Shown: piece after piece, positions 44,852-53,482 of the stretch
Layout of the letters: each line of letters begins with the position of its first letter
Numbering within the stretch: the first letter of the stretch is position 1
Assembly: GCF_002929275.1 (NCBI RefSeq)
Contig: NZ_PJIK01000016.1
Location: forward strand, 1 to 64,000
Length of the DNA: 64,000 nt
DNA from: Arthrobacter sp. ZGTC131
Lineage (GTDB): Bacteria > Actinomycetota > Actinomycetes > Actinomycetales > Micrococcaceae
Direction: 5' to 3'
Program-made: the position numbers and the translations under genes
The notes under the pieces: model-generated
The model's input: the letters and a program-made list of their open reading frames with translations, nothing else
What the model was told of the DNA's origin: nothing
The model's database searches: none

Positions 44852-44864
44852 AACTGCAATCCTA
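44852..44864 (-). promoter_or_regulatory. Candidate leaderless promoter -10 of dinB
   Basis: The minus strand reads TAGGAT, seven bases (TGCAGTT), then GTG. The hexamer is at 44864-44859. Confidence 0.45.
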
Positions 44865-44925
44865 TGCCCTGCGACTGACTAAACTGGAGGCTGAATCCGG
44901 CATCAACCCCAGGAGGAATACACCT

Positions 44926-45462
44926 GTGAAGGTCTCTGGAACGCCCATGCCTGCACGCCTTGGCCTGTTTGCGGCCGGCACGGTACTGCTGGCGGTGTCG
45001 GCGTGCAGTGCGCCATCGCCCGGCGCCGCTCCGTCCCCTGAAGCTTCGGCTTCCACCTCCTTGGCATCAGCGCAGGCGAGCACCACGGCGCCTCCAAGCC
45101 CCTCGGCTTCGCCGGGCACCTCGGCAGCAGTGGGTGCCCTCGTTGCGGGATTCCCGCAAAAGCTCCTGCCGGTCATGCCCGGGGCAAAGATCGTCGCCTC
45201 CAGTTTCGATAAGTCTTCCTCCCCCGCAACAGTCGCGTTGGTGGGTTCCCTTGCTGCTAAGCCGGCCGCCGTCGTCGATTTTTACACCAAAGCGCTTGAG
45301 GCGCAGGGCTTCAAAGCTGTGCCGGGCAATTTGGTCGGCAGTGTGGCCTCCAAGGACTTCGTCCGCGCCGGAAACGAAACGGTCAACATCGCAGTGCCCG
45401 AGGTTGCCGGAGTATCCACCTTTACGATCGGCGCCAACGTGGCTCCTGAGTCCGTCAAGTGA
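44926..45462 (+). CDS. Predicted lipoprotein, function unknown
   Basis: 178 residues. AGGAGG lies nine bases before the GTG. A signal peptide ends in the lipobox AVSAC, followed by a P/S/A/T-rich linker of about 40 residues and a domain with FPQKLLPVMPGAKIVASSFD and AVVDFYTKALEAQGFKAV. I do not recognise a family. It overlaps the polyprenyl synthase start by four bases (GTGA), so the two are co-translated, which hints at a shared envelope role. Confidence 0.8.
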   Translation: MKVSGTPMPARLGLFAAGTVLLAVSACSAPSPGAAPSPEASASTSLASAQASTTAPPSPSASPGTSAAVGALVAGFPQKLLPVMPGAKIVASSFDKSSSPATVALVGSLAAKPAAVVDFYTKALEAQGFKAVPGNLVGSVASKDFVRAGNETVNIAVPEVAGVSTFTIGANVAPESVK

Positions 45463-46553
45463 CCGTGGCAGAGCAGCTGCGCGTCGAGCAGACAGCGTTT
45501 GTCGCTGCTGTTGCGGGACGGCTCACCGATTTCCTGACCACGAGGCAGTCCGTCATGGCCTCGATCTCGCCGGACATCGACCCCATCATGGGTTCGATCT
45601 CCAACCTTGTCACCGGAGGCAAGAGGCTTCGTGCCCTCATGTGCTACTGGGGATGGCGCGGGGCCGGCGGACCGGCGTCGGCGGACGACGTCGTTACTGC
45701 GGGGGCGGCGCTTGAGCTCTTCCAGGCCGCCGCGCTGATCCACGACGACATCATTGACCGGTCCGACACACGGCGGGGCGGCCCGAGCGTCCACCGCAGG
45801 TTCATGCAGCTCCACGAGGCGCAGGGCTGGGCACTGGACAGCGAAAGGTTCGGTCACGCCGCTGCCATCCTTGCCGGGGACCTGTGCCTGTCCTTCAGCG
45901 AAGAGGCCTTCACGGAGATCGGCGAGCATGCCGCATCCGGGAGCAGGGCGAGGTTGATCTTCAACCTCATGCGGGCCGAAGTGATGGCCGGGCAGTACCT
46001 TGACATCCTGGAAGAGGTGGCCGGCCCCGTACGGGACCGCGCAGGCGCCGTCAGCCGGGCCCAGTCGATTATCCGCTTCAAGTCAGCCAAGTACTCCACC
46101 GAGCACCCGCTCGCCCTCGGCGGCGCGCTGGGCGGAGCCTCCGACGAACTGCTCCGGGGCTACTCGGCCTTCGCCCTTCCGCTGGGAGAAGCCTTCCAGC
46201 TTCGCGACGACGTCCTGGGCGTTTTCGGCGACCCCGTCACCACAGGGAAGCCCGCCGGTGACGACCTCCGCGAAGGGAAACGGACCGTCCTGGTGGCCTT
46301 CGCACTGGACCTGTCCTCCGCCGAGGAGTCCGCCTTCATCGACTCCAGGCTGGGCAGTCCCGACCTGAGCGACGACGACGTCGCGGAGATCCGCAGGATC
46401 ATTGCGGACTGCGGGGCACTGCAGGCAACGGAAACGCTCATCGAGGAATTCGGCGCAGCCGCGTTTGCCGCCCTGGAGCTTCTTCCGCTGGAAGACCTCC
46501 CGAAGACGGCGCTGCGCAAGCTGGCCGAAGCAACCGTGAGCCGGGCCGCCTGA
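45459..46553 (+). CDS. Polyprenyl (geranylgeranyl-type) diphosphate synthase
   Basis: 364 residues. It condenses isopentenyl diphosphate with an allylic diphosphate. The two aspartate-rich motifs are DDIID at 96-100 (in LIHDDIIDRSDTRRGGPSVH) and DDVLGVFGD near 250 (in FQLRDDVLGVFGD). Residues 91 and 92, four and five before the first motif, are alanines rather than aromatics, which suggests a product longer than farnesyl. The position matches M. tuberculosis idsA2 (Rv2173). A second GTG six bases downstream (45465) is also possible. Confidence 0.93.
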   Translation: MTVAEQLRVEQTAFVAAVAGRLTDFLTTRQSVMASISPDIDPIMGSISNLVTGGKRLRALMCYWGWRGAGGPASADDVVTAGAALELFQAAALIHDDIIDRSDTRRGGPSVHRRFMQLHEAQGWALDSERFGHAAAILAGDLCLSFSEEAFTEIGEHAASGSRARLIFNLMRAEVMAGQYLDILEEVAGPVRDRAGAVSRAQSIIRFKSAKYSTEHPLALGGALGGASDELLRGYSAFALPLGEAFQLRDDVLGVFGDPVTTGKPAGDDLREGKRTVLVAFALDLSSAEESAFIDSRLGSPDLSDDDVAEIRRIIADCGALQATETLIEEFGAAAFAALELLPLEDLPKTALRKLAEATVSRAA

Positions 46554-46635
46554 GCTACCAGCCGGCGCCGGCCCGCGCGCGGAGTTGGCGCGGGTCCGGC
46601 CGGAGCAGGTTGCCGGGCGGTCCGGCCGAAGGCGC

Positions 46636-46989
46636 CTACCAGGCCAGGGACTGAGCCCGTCGCCTGATTTCGGTCTTTCGGCCCTCTCGCAGGGCGTCAA
46701 TCGGCCGCCCGCGGAGCGAGTCATCGGAAGTGAAGAGCCAGGTAATGAGCTCTTCGTCGGAATAGCCGGCATCGGCCAGCACCACAATCGTGCCCTTGAG
46801 GCTTTCCACGACGTGCCCGTCCTGGATGAAGGCCGCCGGGATCGACCTGATGCGGCGTTCGCCGACCCTTAACGCTGCCAGCGCGCGCTCATCGAGCAGC
46901 CCGTGGACTTTGGTAATGGAAACATCCAGCAACTGGGCGACGTCGGGCAGGGGCAACCAATCGCCAACAAGGCTCTCTACAGTACTCAC
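46636..46989 (-). CDS. Rv2175c-like DNA-binding protein
   Basis: 117 residues, GTG start. WLPLPDVAQLLDVSITKVHGLLDERALAALRVGERRIRSIPAAF is a helix-turn-helix of the excisionase/MerR type, followed by the family-specific tail VESLKGTIVVLADAGYSDEELITWLF. In M. tuberculosis Rv2175c is a DNA-binding substrate of the kinase PknL, whose gene is next to it; here a PASTA kinase gene lies 1.7 kb away. The DNA target is unknown. Confidence 0.9.
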   Translation of the reverse strand: MSTVESLVGDWLPLPDVAQLLDVSITKVHGLLDERALAALRVGERRIRSIPAAFIQDGHVVESLKGTIVVLADAGYSDEELITWLFTSDDSLRGRPIDALREGRKTEIRRRAQSLAW

Positions 46990-47129
46990 GGGTCAAGGTT
47001 GCCACGCCGGGCGCCCGCTCGCCTAGTCAAGCGGGCACCCCGGATGGTTTCAAGTGCTTTCCGGGCGCGACACTCCCGGAGACCCTGACATTCTGCACAT
47101 CCGCCAATTCTTGTGCTAATCGCGAATTC

Positions 47130-47160
47130 ATGAGAGATTCTCATAGGTCACATATGTAAC
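47130..47160. promoter_or_regulatory. Two palindromes in the LysM gene promoter region
   Basis: ATGAGA/TCTCAT (47130-47144, three-base centre) is a perfect inverted repeat; GTCACATATGTAAC (47147-47160) is nearly palindromic with one mismatch. The region is AT-rich in a GC-rich genome and lies 80-110 bases before the LysM gene, so these look like operators at its promoter. Confidence 0.45.
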
Positions 47161-47241
47161 AGGACTATCTCGAGTAACATTAGTATCAATAGTCACACTG
47201 GCCTGACGGACAGTATGCGCCGCTGAGAAGAGGATCTTTCC

Positions 47242-48579
47242 ATGACGACGACCCGCTCACCCAAGCAGCCTCCCCGGCCGAGCTTGCCCATGATTGCGGC
47301 GACGACGGCAACCCTGCCCGCCGTCATGCTCTCCTCCCTTGCTGTTGCCCAGCCAGCAGCCGCGGAGACCCGGCCCAGCGCCATTCCGGCGACGCTCGCC
47401 GCGGCAATCCAGGCACAGACCGCCGCCGTCAAGGCTGGCATCATTCCCGCCGCATCCGTACCGGCCACGATTCCGGCAGGCCTGCAGCCGGCGCGCGTGA
47501 CCCCGGCAGCCCACACGGTTGTCCGTGGCGACACTGTCAGCGGCATCGCCGGCCGGTACGGCCTCAGCACGTCGGCCGTGCTCAAACTCAACAATCTCAA
47601 ATCGAACTCCGTGATCTATCCGGGCCAGCGGCTCAAGCTGACCGGCGCGGCCACCACAGCTGCGAAGAAGGCGGCCACGGTTTCTCCTGCCAGCACGAGC
47701 AGCAGGACCTACACGGTGAAGTCCGGGGACACGCTGGGCGGCATCGCTGCCCGCCACGGCGTCAAGCTCTCCCAGGTTCTCAGCTGGAACGGCCTGAAGC
47801 TGTCATCCGTCATCTATCCGGGCCAGAAGATCCGCATCGGATCGCCCGTGGCAGCAGCGCCTGCCGCCAAGCCGCCGGCAACTGCCGCCGCCAGCCCGGC
47901 TGCCACGCGCTCAGGCTCGTATGTCATCAAGGCCGGGGATACGTTGTCCGGCATCGCATCGAGGCACGGAGTGCGGCTGGCCGACGTCCTGTCGGCGAAC
48001 CGTCTCAAACTGACCAGCGTTATCTATCCCGGACACAAGCTCGTCATTCCCGGAAAGACGTCGGCCGTCCAGCCCGCGTCGAGCGTGACACCGCTGGTGC
48101 CCAGTTCCTTCCTCGGGTTCACGTACCCGGCCGCCGTGGTCAGCTCCGCCAACAAGAACAAGGCGCTGCTGAACGCCTCACCGGTTCCGTCCCTGGCACA
48201 GATGCAGTCCATCGTGGCCGACACGGCCCGCCGGATGGGCGTGGACCCCGCTTTGGCCCAGGCTTTCGCCTATCAGGAATCCGGATTCAACCAGCGTGCA
48301 GTGTCTCCGGCAAACGCCATCGGGACGATGCAGGTCATCCCGTCCTCCGGCGAGTGGGCATCCGACCTTGTGGGACGCAAGCTCAATCTGCTGGACCCGT
48401 ATGACAATGCGACCGCCGGTGTTGCCATCATCCGGCAGCTGATCCGGACCAGTAAGAACCTGGATTACGCGATCGCCGGTTACTACCAGGGCCAGTACTC
48501 CGTCAGCAAGTACGGCATGTACTCCGACACCAAGAACTACGTCGCAGCCATCAAGGCGCACCGCAAGAACTTCAGCTAG
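47242..48579 (+). CDS. Secreted LysM lytic transglycosylase
   Basis: 445 residues. A signal peptide ends near residue 41 (AVAQPAAAE). Three LysM peptidoglycan-binding domains begin at about 90, 154 and 225, each ending in VIYPGQ or VIYPGH. The C-terminal transglycosylase (SLT) domain starts at about 317, with the catalytic glutamate 346 in AYQESGFNQ and later GTMQVIPSSGEW and YYQGQYSV. It should cleave glycan strands during wall growth or separation. AGAGGA precedes the ATG. It sits between the Rv2175c-like gene and the PASTA kinase. Confidence 0.93.
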   Translation: MTTTRSPKQPPRPSLPMIAATTATLPAVMLSSLAVAQPAAAETRPSAIPATLAAAIQAQTAAVKAGIIPAASVPATIPAGLQPARVTPAAHTVVRGDTVSGIAGRYGLSTSAVLKLNNLKSNSVIYPGQRLKLTGAATTAAKKAATVSPASTSSRTYTVKSGDTLGGIAARHGVKLSQVLSWNGLKLSSVIYPGQKIRIGSPVAAAPAAKPPATAAASPAATRSGSYVIKAGDTLSGIASRHGVRLADVLSANRLKLTSVIYPGHKLVIPGKTSAVQPASSVTPLVPSSFLGFTYPAAVVSSANKNKALLNASPVPSLAQMQSIVADTARRMGVDPALAQAFAYQESGFNQRAVSPANAIGTMQVIPSSGEWASDLVGRKLNLLDPYDNATAGVAIIRQLIRTSKNLDYAIAGYYQGQYSVSKYGMYSDTKNYVAAIKAHRKNFS

Positions 48580-48624
48580 CCTCACGAGCCGGCACCACCC
48601 TGGCGCCGGGCTGAGGATAACGAT

Positions 48625-48661
48625 ACGGGTCCGGATCGCATGTTGGTCGGGACCCGTTTCC
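48625..48661 (+). terminator. Possible terminator after the LysM gene
   Basis: ACGGGTCC (48625-48632) pairs with GGACCCGT (48650-48657) across a 17-base loop, followed by TTCC. The loop is long and the T-tract poor, so it is a weak candidate. Confidence 0.35.
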
Positions 48662-48671
48662 GTGCAGCAAT

Positions 48672-48683
48672 TAGTATCTTAAG
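48672..48683 (+). promoter_or_regulatory. Candidate leaderless promoter -10 of the PASTA kinase gene
   Basis: TAGTAT (48672-48677), six bases, then GTG at 48684. There is no Shine-Dalgarno before this GTG. A second in-frame GTG at 48696 follows CAGGA and could be an alternative start on a longer transcript. Confidence 0.5.
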
Positions 48684-50888
48684 GTGCAGGAAAACGTGTC
48701 AGACAGTCTCGTTGGCTCCCTGGTAGACAATCGCTACCAGGTCACTTCGAGGTTGGCGAGGGGCGGAATGTCCACCGTCTACATCGCGACGGACCTGAGG
48801 CTGGACCGGGATGTGGCTTTAAAAGTCCTCCACCCGCACCTGGTCAACGACGGCAACTTCCTGGACCGCCTGTCCCGCGAGGCTCGGGCGGCCGCGAAGC
48901 TCTCCCACCCCCACGTGGTGGGCGTCCTGGACCAGGGGCACGACGGCCGCACGGCCTACCTTGTCATGGAGTACATCAAAGGCCACACGCTCCGGGACGT
49001 CATCAACACCAAGGGGGCCCTGTCTCCCCGGCTCGCCCTAGCACTGATTGACCCGGTGGTCGAGGGGCTCGGATCCGCCCACGCGGCAGGCCTCATCCAC
49101 CGGGACGTGAAGCCCGAGAACGTCCTCATCGCCGATGACGGCCGGATCAAGATCGGCGACTTCGGCCTGGCCCGGGCGGTGACCACGAACACGAGTACCG
49201 GCGCGCTGATCGGCACGGTGGGGTATCTCTCGCCCGAGCTCGTGCTCGGTAAGACCGCCGACGCGCGCAGCGACATCTACTCCACCGGAATCATGCTGTT
49301 CGAAATGCTGACCGGCCGGCAGCCCTTTGACGGCGAGGTCCCCATTCAGGTCGCCTACCAGCACGTCAATTCAACCGTGGGACCGCCATCGGGGCTGGTT
49401 CCCGGGCTGGCGGAAGAAGTTGACGAGCTGGTGCAGTGGTGCACAGCCAACGACCCCGAAAAACGCCCGGTGGATGGAAACGCGCTCCTGGCCGAGCTTC
49501 GGCACATCCGGACCAACCTTTCTGACGCCGAACTCGACCTGCAGCCTCCTGCGGCCTTGGGCGCCGCCATTGCATCGGCAACGCCGGGCACCGCGGGCAT
49601 GGTCCCTGCCGCGCGCGGCGCGGACGCGGCACGCCCCATGCCGGACCGCATGCCGTCCCTCGGGAACCGCACCGAGCTACTCTCCCCCATCCACACGCCG
49701 CCGGCACAAACGCCGCCTGCGCGCGGCACCGGGGCACCAATACCCACAGCGCAGGGTCCTGCAGTCCAGGGGCCAGCAGTTCAGCGGCCCACGGAGATCA
49801 TCTCGCACACCAGCAACCCCACGGCGGTCTTCCCCGCCGCCCGTCAGCTCCCGCCCGGGTTCGCGTTCGAACCGGTCGACGCGGAAGAGGCCCCTCCCGC
49901 CGCCCTGAGCAAGAGGGAACTGCGAAGGCTGGACCGGGACGAGCAAAAGGCCAGGGCCCGGGCCGCGGCCACTCCGGTCCGCACGTTGCGGGAGGGCAAT
50001 TCCAGGCGGCGCGGAGCTATCTGGATGGTGTTACTGATCATCGCGGCGCTCCTGGCTACGGGTGCCGGCTGGTTCTTCGGGATGGGGCCAGGCTCTCCTG
50101 GCACTGTGCCCACGGTGGCCAACAGGACCGTGGCGGAAGCCCAGGCGCTCCTCCGGTCCGCCGGCTTCCAGTCCAGCACGCAGGACGTGTTCGACGACGA
50201 CGTCAGGGCCGGTCTGGTGGTGGGCTCTGAACCCGCAGCGGGGACGGAAATCAGGAAATTCCAGCCTGTATCGCTGTTCGTGTCCAAGGGCCCCCAGCTT
50301 TTCCCCCTGCCGCCGCTGGCGGGAAAAACCCTCGACGCCGCCAAGAATGAACTCAACCGCGCCGAAATGGCCCTGGGTAAAATCACGGAGAAATTCGACG
50401 AAAAGGCGGCGGCCGGCACAGTCCTTGGCCAGACGCCCGCGCCCGGGACGGCCGTCAAACACGGCACCCCGGTCGGCCTGACGGTGTCGAAAGGCCCTCA
50501 GCCCATTCCGGTTCCGGACGTCCGCGGCGAGGAGCAGGGCACGGCAGTCGAGGCGATCGAGGCAGCCGGGCTGAAGGCGGTGGTGGCGGATGAAACCGTC
50601 AACGACAGGAACGTCCCCAAGGGCGCCGTCGTGTCACAGGAGCCGGCGTCCGGAACCCTGACCCGCGGACAGACCGTCACGCTGACAATTTCCGAGGGAC
50701 CCAAGCTGGTGAAGGTGCCGAATTACATTGGCGAGCAGGTGAGTGACGCCCGTGAGGCCCTGGAGAAACGCGGCTTCGAGGTCCGGGTGAACAACATCCT
50801 GGGCGGATTCTTCGGCACGGTGCGGGACCAGGACCCCGTGGACACCGAAGTGCCCGAAGGCTCCGTCGTCACGCTCACGGTGGTTTAG
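48684..50888 (+). CDS. pknL: Serine/threonine kinase with four PASTA domains (PknL-like)
   Basis: 734 residues. The N-terminal kinase domain has the glycine loop LARGGMSTVYIA, the catalytic HRDVKPEN (about 137-144) and the DFG motif (IGDFGLA, about 158), with TNTSTG in the activation loop. A disordered P/A/Q-rich stretch leads to one membrane segment (about 443-466) and four extracellular PASTA repeats (from about 472, 536, 604 and 672) that bind muropeptides or lipid II. Context (polyprenyl synthase, Rv2175c homologue, aroG) matches M. tuberculosis pknL, although that protein lacks PASTA domains; corynebacterial PknL has them. Confidence 0.93.
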   Translation: MQENVSDSLVGSLVDNRYQVTSRLARGGMSTVYIATDLRLDRDVALKVLHPHLVNDGNFLDRLSREARAAAKLSHPHVVGVLDQGHDGRTAYLVMEYIKGHTLRDVINTKGALSPRLALALIDPVVEGLGSAHAAGLIHRDVKPENVLIADDGRIKIGDFGLARAVTTNTSTGALIGTVGYLSPELVLGKTADARSDIYSTGIMLFEMLTGRQPFDGEVPIQVAYQHVNSTVGPPSGLVPGLAEEVDELVQWCTANDPEKRPVDGNALLAELRHIRTNLSDAELDLQPPAALGAAIASATPGTAGMVPAARGADAARPMPDRMPSLGNRTELLSPIHTPPAQTPPARGTGAPIPTAQGPAVQGPAVQRPTEIISHTSNPTAVFPAARQLPPGFAFEPVDAEEAPPAALSKRELRRLDRDEQKARARAAATPVRTLREGNSRRRGAIWMVLLIIAALLATGAGWFFGMGPGSPGTVPTVANRTVAEAQALLRSAGFQSSTQDVFDDDVRAGLVVGSEPAAGTEIRKFQPVSLFVSKGPQLFPLPPLAGKTLDAAKNELNRAEMALGKITEKFDEKAAAGTVLGQTPAPGTAVKHGTPVGLTVSKGPQPIPVPDVRGEEQGTAVEAIEAAGLKAVVADETVNDRNVPKGAVVSQEPASGTLTRGQTVTLTISEGPKLVKVPNYIGEQVSDAREALEKRGFEVRVNNILGGFFGTVRDQDPVDTEVPEGSVVTLTVV

Positions 50889-50900
50889 CCAAGACAACGA

Positions 50901-50937
50901 AAAACCGGCGCAGGGGAAGTCCCCGGCGCCGGTTTTA
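50901..50937. terminator. Bidirectional terminator between kinase and DAHP synthase genes
   Basis: AAAACCGGCGC (50901-50911) pairs with GCGCCGGTTTT (50926-50936), and GGGG/CCCC extend the stem around AAGT. A-rich on one side and T-rich on the other, it serves both convergent genes. Confidence 0.92.
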
Positions 50938-50963
50938 CTGTCTGCCCGTAGACCGGGCCTGGG

Positions 50964-52355
50964 CTAGCGCCGGGACAGAGCCCCGGCCACGAGGAAGGCC
51001 ATTTCCAGCGACTGCATGTGGTTCAGCCGCGGGTCGCACACCGACTCGTAGCGGTCCAGGAATGCCTCCTGGTCGATGGGGTCGGCGCCGCCCAGGCACT
51101 CCGCGACGTCGTCTCCGGTCATCTCGACATGGAGGCCGCCCGGCACGGTCCCGAGGGCGTGGTGCACCTCGAAGAACCCGCGGACCTCGTCGATGACGTC
51201 GTCGAAATTACGGGTCTTGTACCCGTTAGGCGAGGTGACCGTGTTGCCATGCATCGGGTCCGTGACCCAGAGGACCTGGGCGCCGGAAGCGGTGACCTTT
51301 TCCACGACGGCGGGAAGCTTTTCGCGGATGTTGCCCGCACCCATGCGGGTGATGAACGTGAGCCTGCCGGGCTCCCGCTCCGGATCGAGCTTGTCGATCA
51401 GCCGCAGGGCGTCGTCCCCGGAGGTGGTGGGCCCAAGCTTGACACCGATCGGGTTGCGGACGCGGGACAGGAAGTCAACGTGCGCGTGGTCCAGCCCGCG
51501 GGTCCGCTCGCCAATCCAGAGGAAGTGCGCGGAGGTGTCATAGGGGAAGCCGGTGCGCGAGTCGATGCGCGTCAGGGCCCGTTCGTAGTCGAGCAGCAGC
51601 GCCTCGTGGCTGGCGTAGAACTCCACGCGCTTCAGCGCCTCGAAGTCCGCGCCGCAGGACGCCATGAACTTGATGGCGCGGTCGATGTCCCGTGCCAGCG
51701 ATTCGTAGCGCGCGTGGGCGGGGTTTTCCGTGAAGCCCTTGTTCCACTGGTGGACGAGGCGCAGATCCGCGAAACCGCCCTGGGTGAAGGCGCGGATCAG
51801 GTTCAGCGTGGAGGCGGACGTGTGATAGGCGCGGAGCATCCGATTGGCATCGTGGCCCCTGGATTCCGGGGTGAAATCGTACCCGTTGACGATGTCCCCG
51901 CGGTACGCCGGCAGGGTCACGCCGTTGCGGGTCTCGTCATTCGAGGAACGCGGCTTGGCGAACTGCCCTGCCATCCGGCCCATTTTGATGACCGGCATCG
52001 CGGCGCCGTACGTCAGGACTACCGCCATCTGCAGGATGGTCTTTACCCGTGCGCTGATCTTGTCCGCGGTCGCGTCGCCGAACGTCTCGGCACAGTCACC
52101 GCCCTGGAGCAGGAACGCCTTGCCCTGGGCGGCAGCAGCGAGGCGCTCCCGAAGGATATCGACCTCACCGGCAAACACGAGGGGAGGAAGCACCGAAAGT
52201 TCCTTGACGGAGGCGTCGAAGACATCCCGGTCCTGCCAGCTCGGCTGCTGGGAAACCGGAAGATCCCGCCAGTTGTCCAGTCCCGGATAGTTGGCTGCAC
52301 CGCTCTGTGAGGTGCTGGTCAGGGAAGAGGCAGGTTTTGCAGATAGCTCAGTCAC
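50964..52355 (-). CDS. aroG: 3-deoxy-7-phosphoheptulonate synthase, class II
   Basis: 463 residues from the GTG at 52355, close to the 462 of M. tuberculosis AroG. It starts the shikimate pathway from phosphoenolpyruvate and erythrose 4-phosphate. AFLLQGGDCAETF, KMGRMAGQFAKPRSS, PAYRGDIVNG, WIGERTRGLDHAHV, GVKLGPTT and WVTDPMHGNT are class II signatures, including the metal-binding cysteine, histidine and aspartate residues. The frame is open 21 codons further upstream, but the later GTG is favoured by TACTCT seven bases before it. Confidence 0.96.
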   Translation of the reverse strand: MTELSAKPASSLTSTSQSGAANYPGLDNWRDLPVSQQPSWQDRDVFDASVKELSVLPPLVFAGEVDILRERLAAAAQGKAFLLQGGDCAETFGDATADKISARVKTILQMAVVLTYGAAMPVIKMGRMAGQFAKPRSSNDETRNGVTLPAYRGDIVNGYDFTPESRGHDANRMLRAYHTSASTLNLIRAFTQGGFADLRLVHQWNKGFTENPAHARYESLARDIDRAIKFMASCGADFEALKRVEFYASHEALLLDYERALTRIDSRTGFPYDTSAHFLWIGERTRGLDHAHVDFLSRVRNPIGVKLGPTTSGDDALRLIDKLDPEREPGRLTFITRMGAGNIREKLPAVVEKVTASGAQVLWVTDPMHGNTVTSPNGYKTRNFDDVIDEVRGFFEVHHALGTVPGGLHVEMTGDDVAECLGGADPIDQEAFLDRYESVCDPRLNHMQSLEMAFLVAGALSRR

Positions 52356-52368
52356 ACTACTAAGAGTA
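52356..52368 (-). promoter_or_regulatory. Candidate leaderless promoter -10 of aroG
   Basis: The minus strand reads TACTCT, seven bases (TAGTAGT), then GTG at 52355. The hexamer is at 52368-52363. Confidence 0.45.
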
Positions 52369-52456
52369 GTTGCCGCAACCGGCATCCGGACACCTGATCT
52401 GTCATCGACCCCGGGCATGGCGTCACAGAGTCTCGGCGCCGGCCTGGGTGTATTGC

Positions 52457-53371
52457 TCAGGCTGACCGGGAGGTTCCGAGGTCGTCACCGTCGCCGGAGT
52501 CGCGCTTGGATTCCGCACCGGGCACAGTCCCGGGCAATTCCTCGGGCCCTGCGGGCGAACCGTCCGGTCCTCCCCCGGCCTGCGCTGCCGCGGGACCTGC
52601 CGCAGGACCGGCCGCGGTGGCCCCGGCCGCGGTGGCCTCAGGTTCCGGCCCGGCTGCCCCGGCTCCGGGCTCATCCGTTGCGGCAATGGCTTTCCCGGCC
52701 AGCTGCAGCTTGACGACGGCGGCGTACTCGTCGACGTATTCCTGGCCGGAGAGCCGCATGAGCTCGTACATGATTTCGTCGGCCACGGACCGCTGGATCA
52801 GCCGGTCCTCCGCCATGCCCGCATAACGGCTGAAGTCCAGCGGTTCGCCGAAGATCATGCCGATGCGGCGGATGTTGGGGAGCCGTTTTCCGATCGGCTG
52901 AACCTTGTCGGTTCCGATCATGGCCACGGGAATAACGGGAACGCCGGCCGCAAGCGCAAGCCGGGCCACGCCCACCTTCCCGCGGTAGAGCCGCCCGTCG
53001 GGGCTGCGCGTGCCCTCGGGATAGATTCCCAGCAGTCCGCCGTGCGTCAGCACATCCATGCCCGTCTCCAGTGACGCAGCCGAGGCCGCGCCGCCGGAGC
53101 GGTCCATGGGGAGCTGGTTGGTGAGCCGGAAAAACAGGGCGGTCAGCCTGCCCTTGAGGCCGGTCCCGGTGAAGTACTCCGACTTGGCGAGGAAGATGAC
53201 GGGCCGCGGCACCATGAGCGGCATGAAAATGGAATCCGAGAACGACAGATGGTTTGACGCGATGATCGCCGCGCCCTCGGCCGGAACGTTGTCCAGTCCT
53301 TTGACCCACGGCCGGAAGAGGGTGCGGAGCACCGGCCCCAGGAAGATCCTTTTCATGACCCAATAGAACAC
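52457..53371 (-). CDS. 1-acyl-glycerol-3-phosphate acyltransferase family protein
   Basis: 304 residues from a GTG at 53371, which GGAGGGG precedes. The PlsC-type motifs are in order: NHLSFSDSIF (catalytic H-x4-D, about 41-46), FFRLTNQLPMDR, YPEGTRSPDG and VPVIPVAMIG. It acylates lysophosphatidic acid or a related lipid at the membrane. The last 75 residues are a low-complexity A/G/P/E tail not found in most homologues. The frame stays open to 54238, but that part is antisense to the hydrolase genes. M. tuberculosis Rv2182c is the likely counterpart. Confidence 0.92.
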   Translation of the reverse strand: MFYWVMKRIFLGPVLRTLFRPWVKGLDNVPAEGAAIIASNHLSFSDSIFMPLMVPRPVIFLAKSEYFTGTGLKGRLTALFFRLTNQLPMDRSGGAASAASLETGMDVLTHGGLLGIYPEGTRSPDGRLYRGKVGVARLALAAGVPVIPVAMIGTDKVQPIGKRLPNIRRIGMIFGEPLDFSRYAGMAEDRLIQRSVADEIMYELMRLSGQEYVDEYAAVVKLQLAGKAIAATDEPGAGAAGPEPEATAAGATAAGPAAGPAAAQAGGGPDGSPAGPEELPGTVPGAESKRDSGDGDDLGTSRSA

Positions 53372-53482
53372 GTGTCTTACCCCTCCGGAAGGCAACTGGC
53401 AGGCGCTCCAAAGGGCCCGGCCAGCACTGCAATGCAACCCTACTCTAGTGAGAATTGTCCGGAACAGTGACACGATGGTCTC

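Noticed and set aside
44852-44925. SOS (LexA) box upstream of dinB
   Set aside because: I looked for the actinobacterial pattern TCGAAC-N4-GTTCGA or a close match and found none between dinB and the divergent lipoprotein gene.
46560-46625. GC-rich imperfect hairpin after the polyprenyl synthase gene
   Set aside because: The pairing has several mismatches and no T-tract; a terminator call would be weak in such GC-rich sequence.
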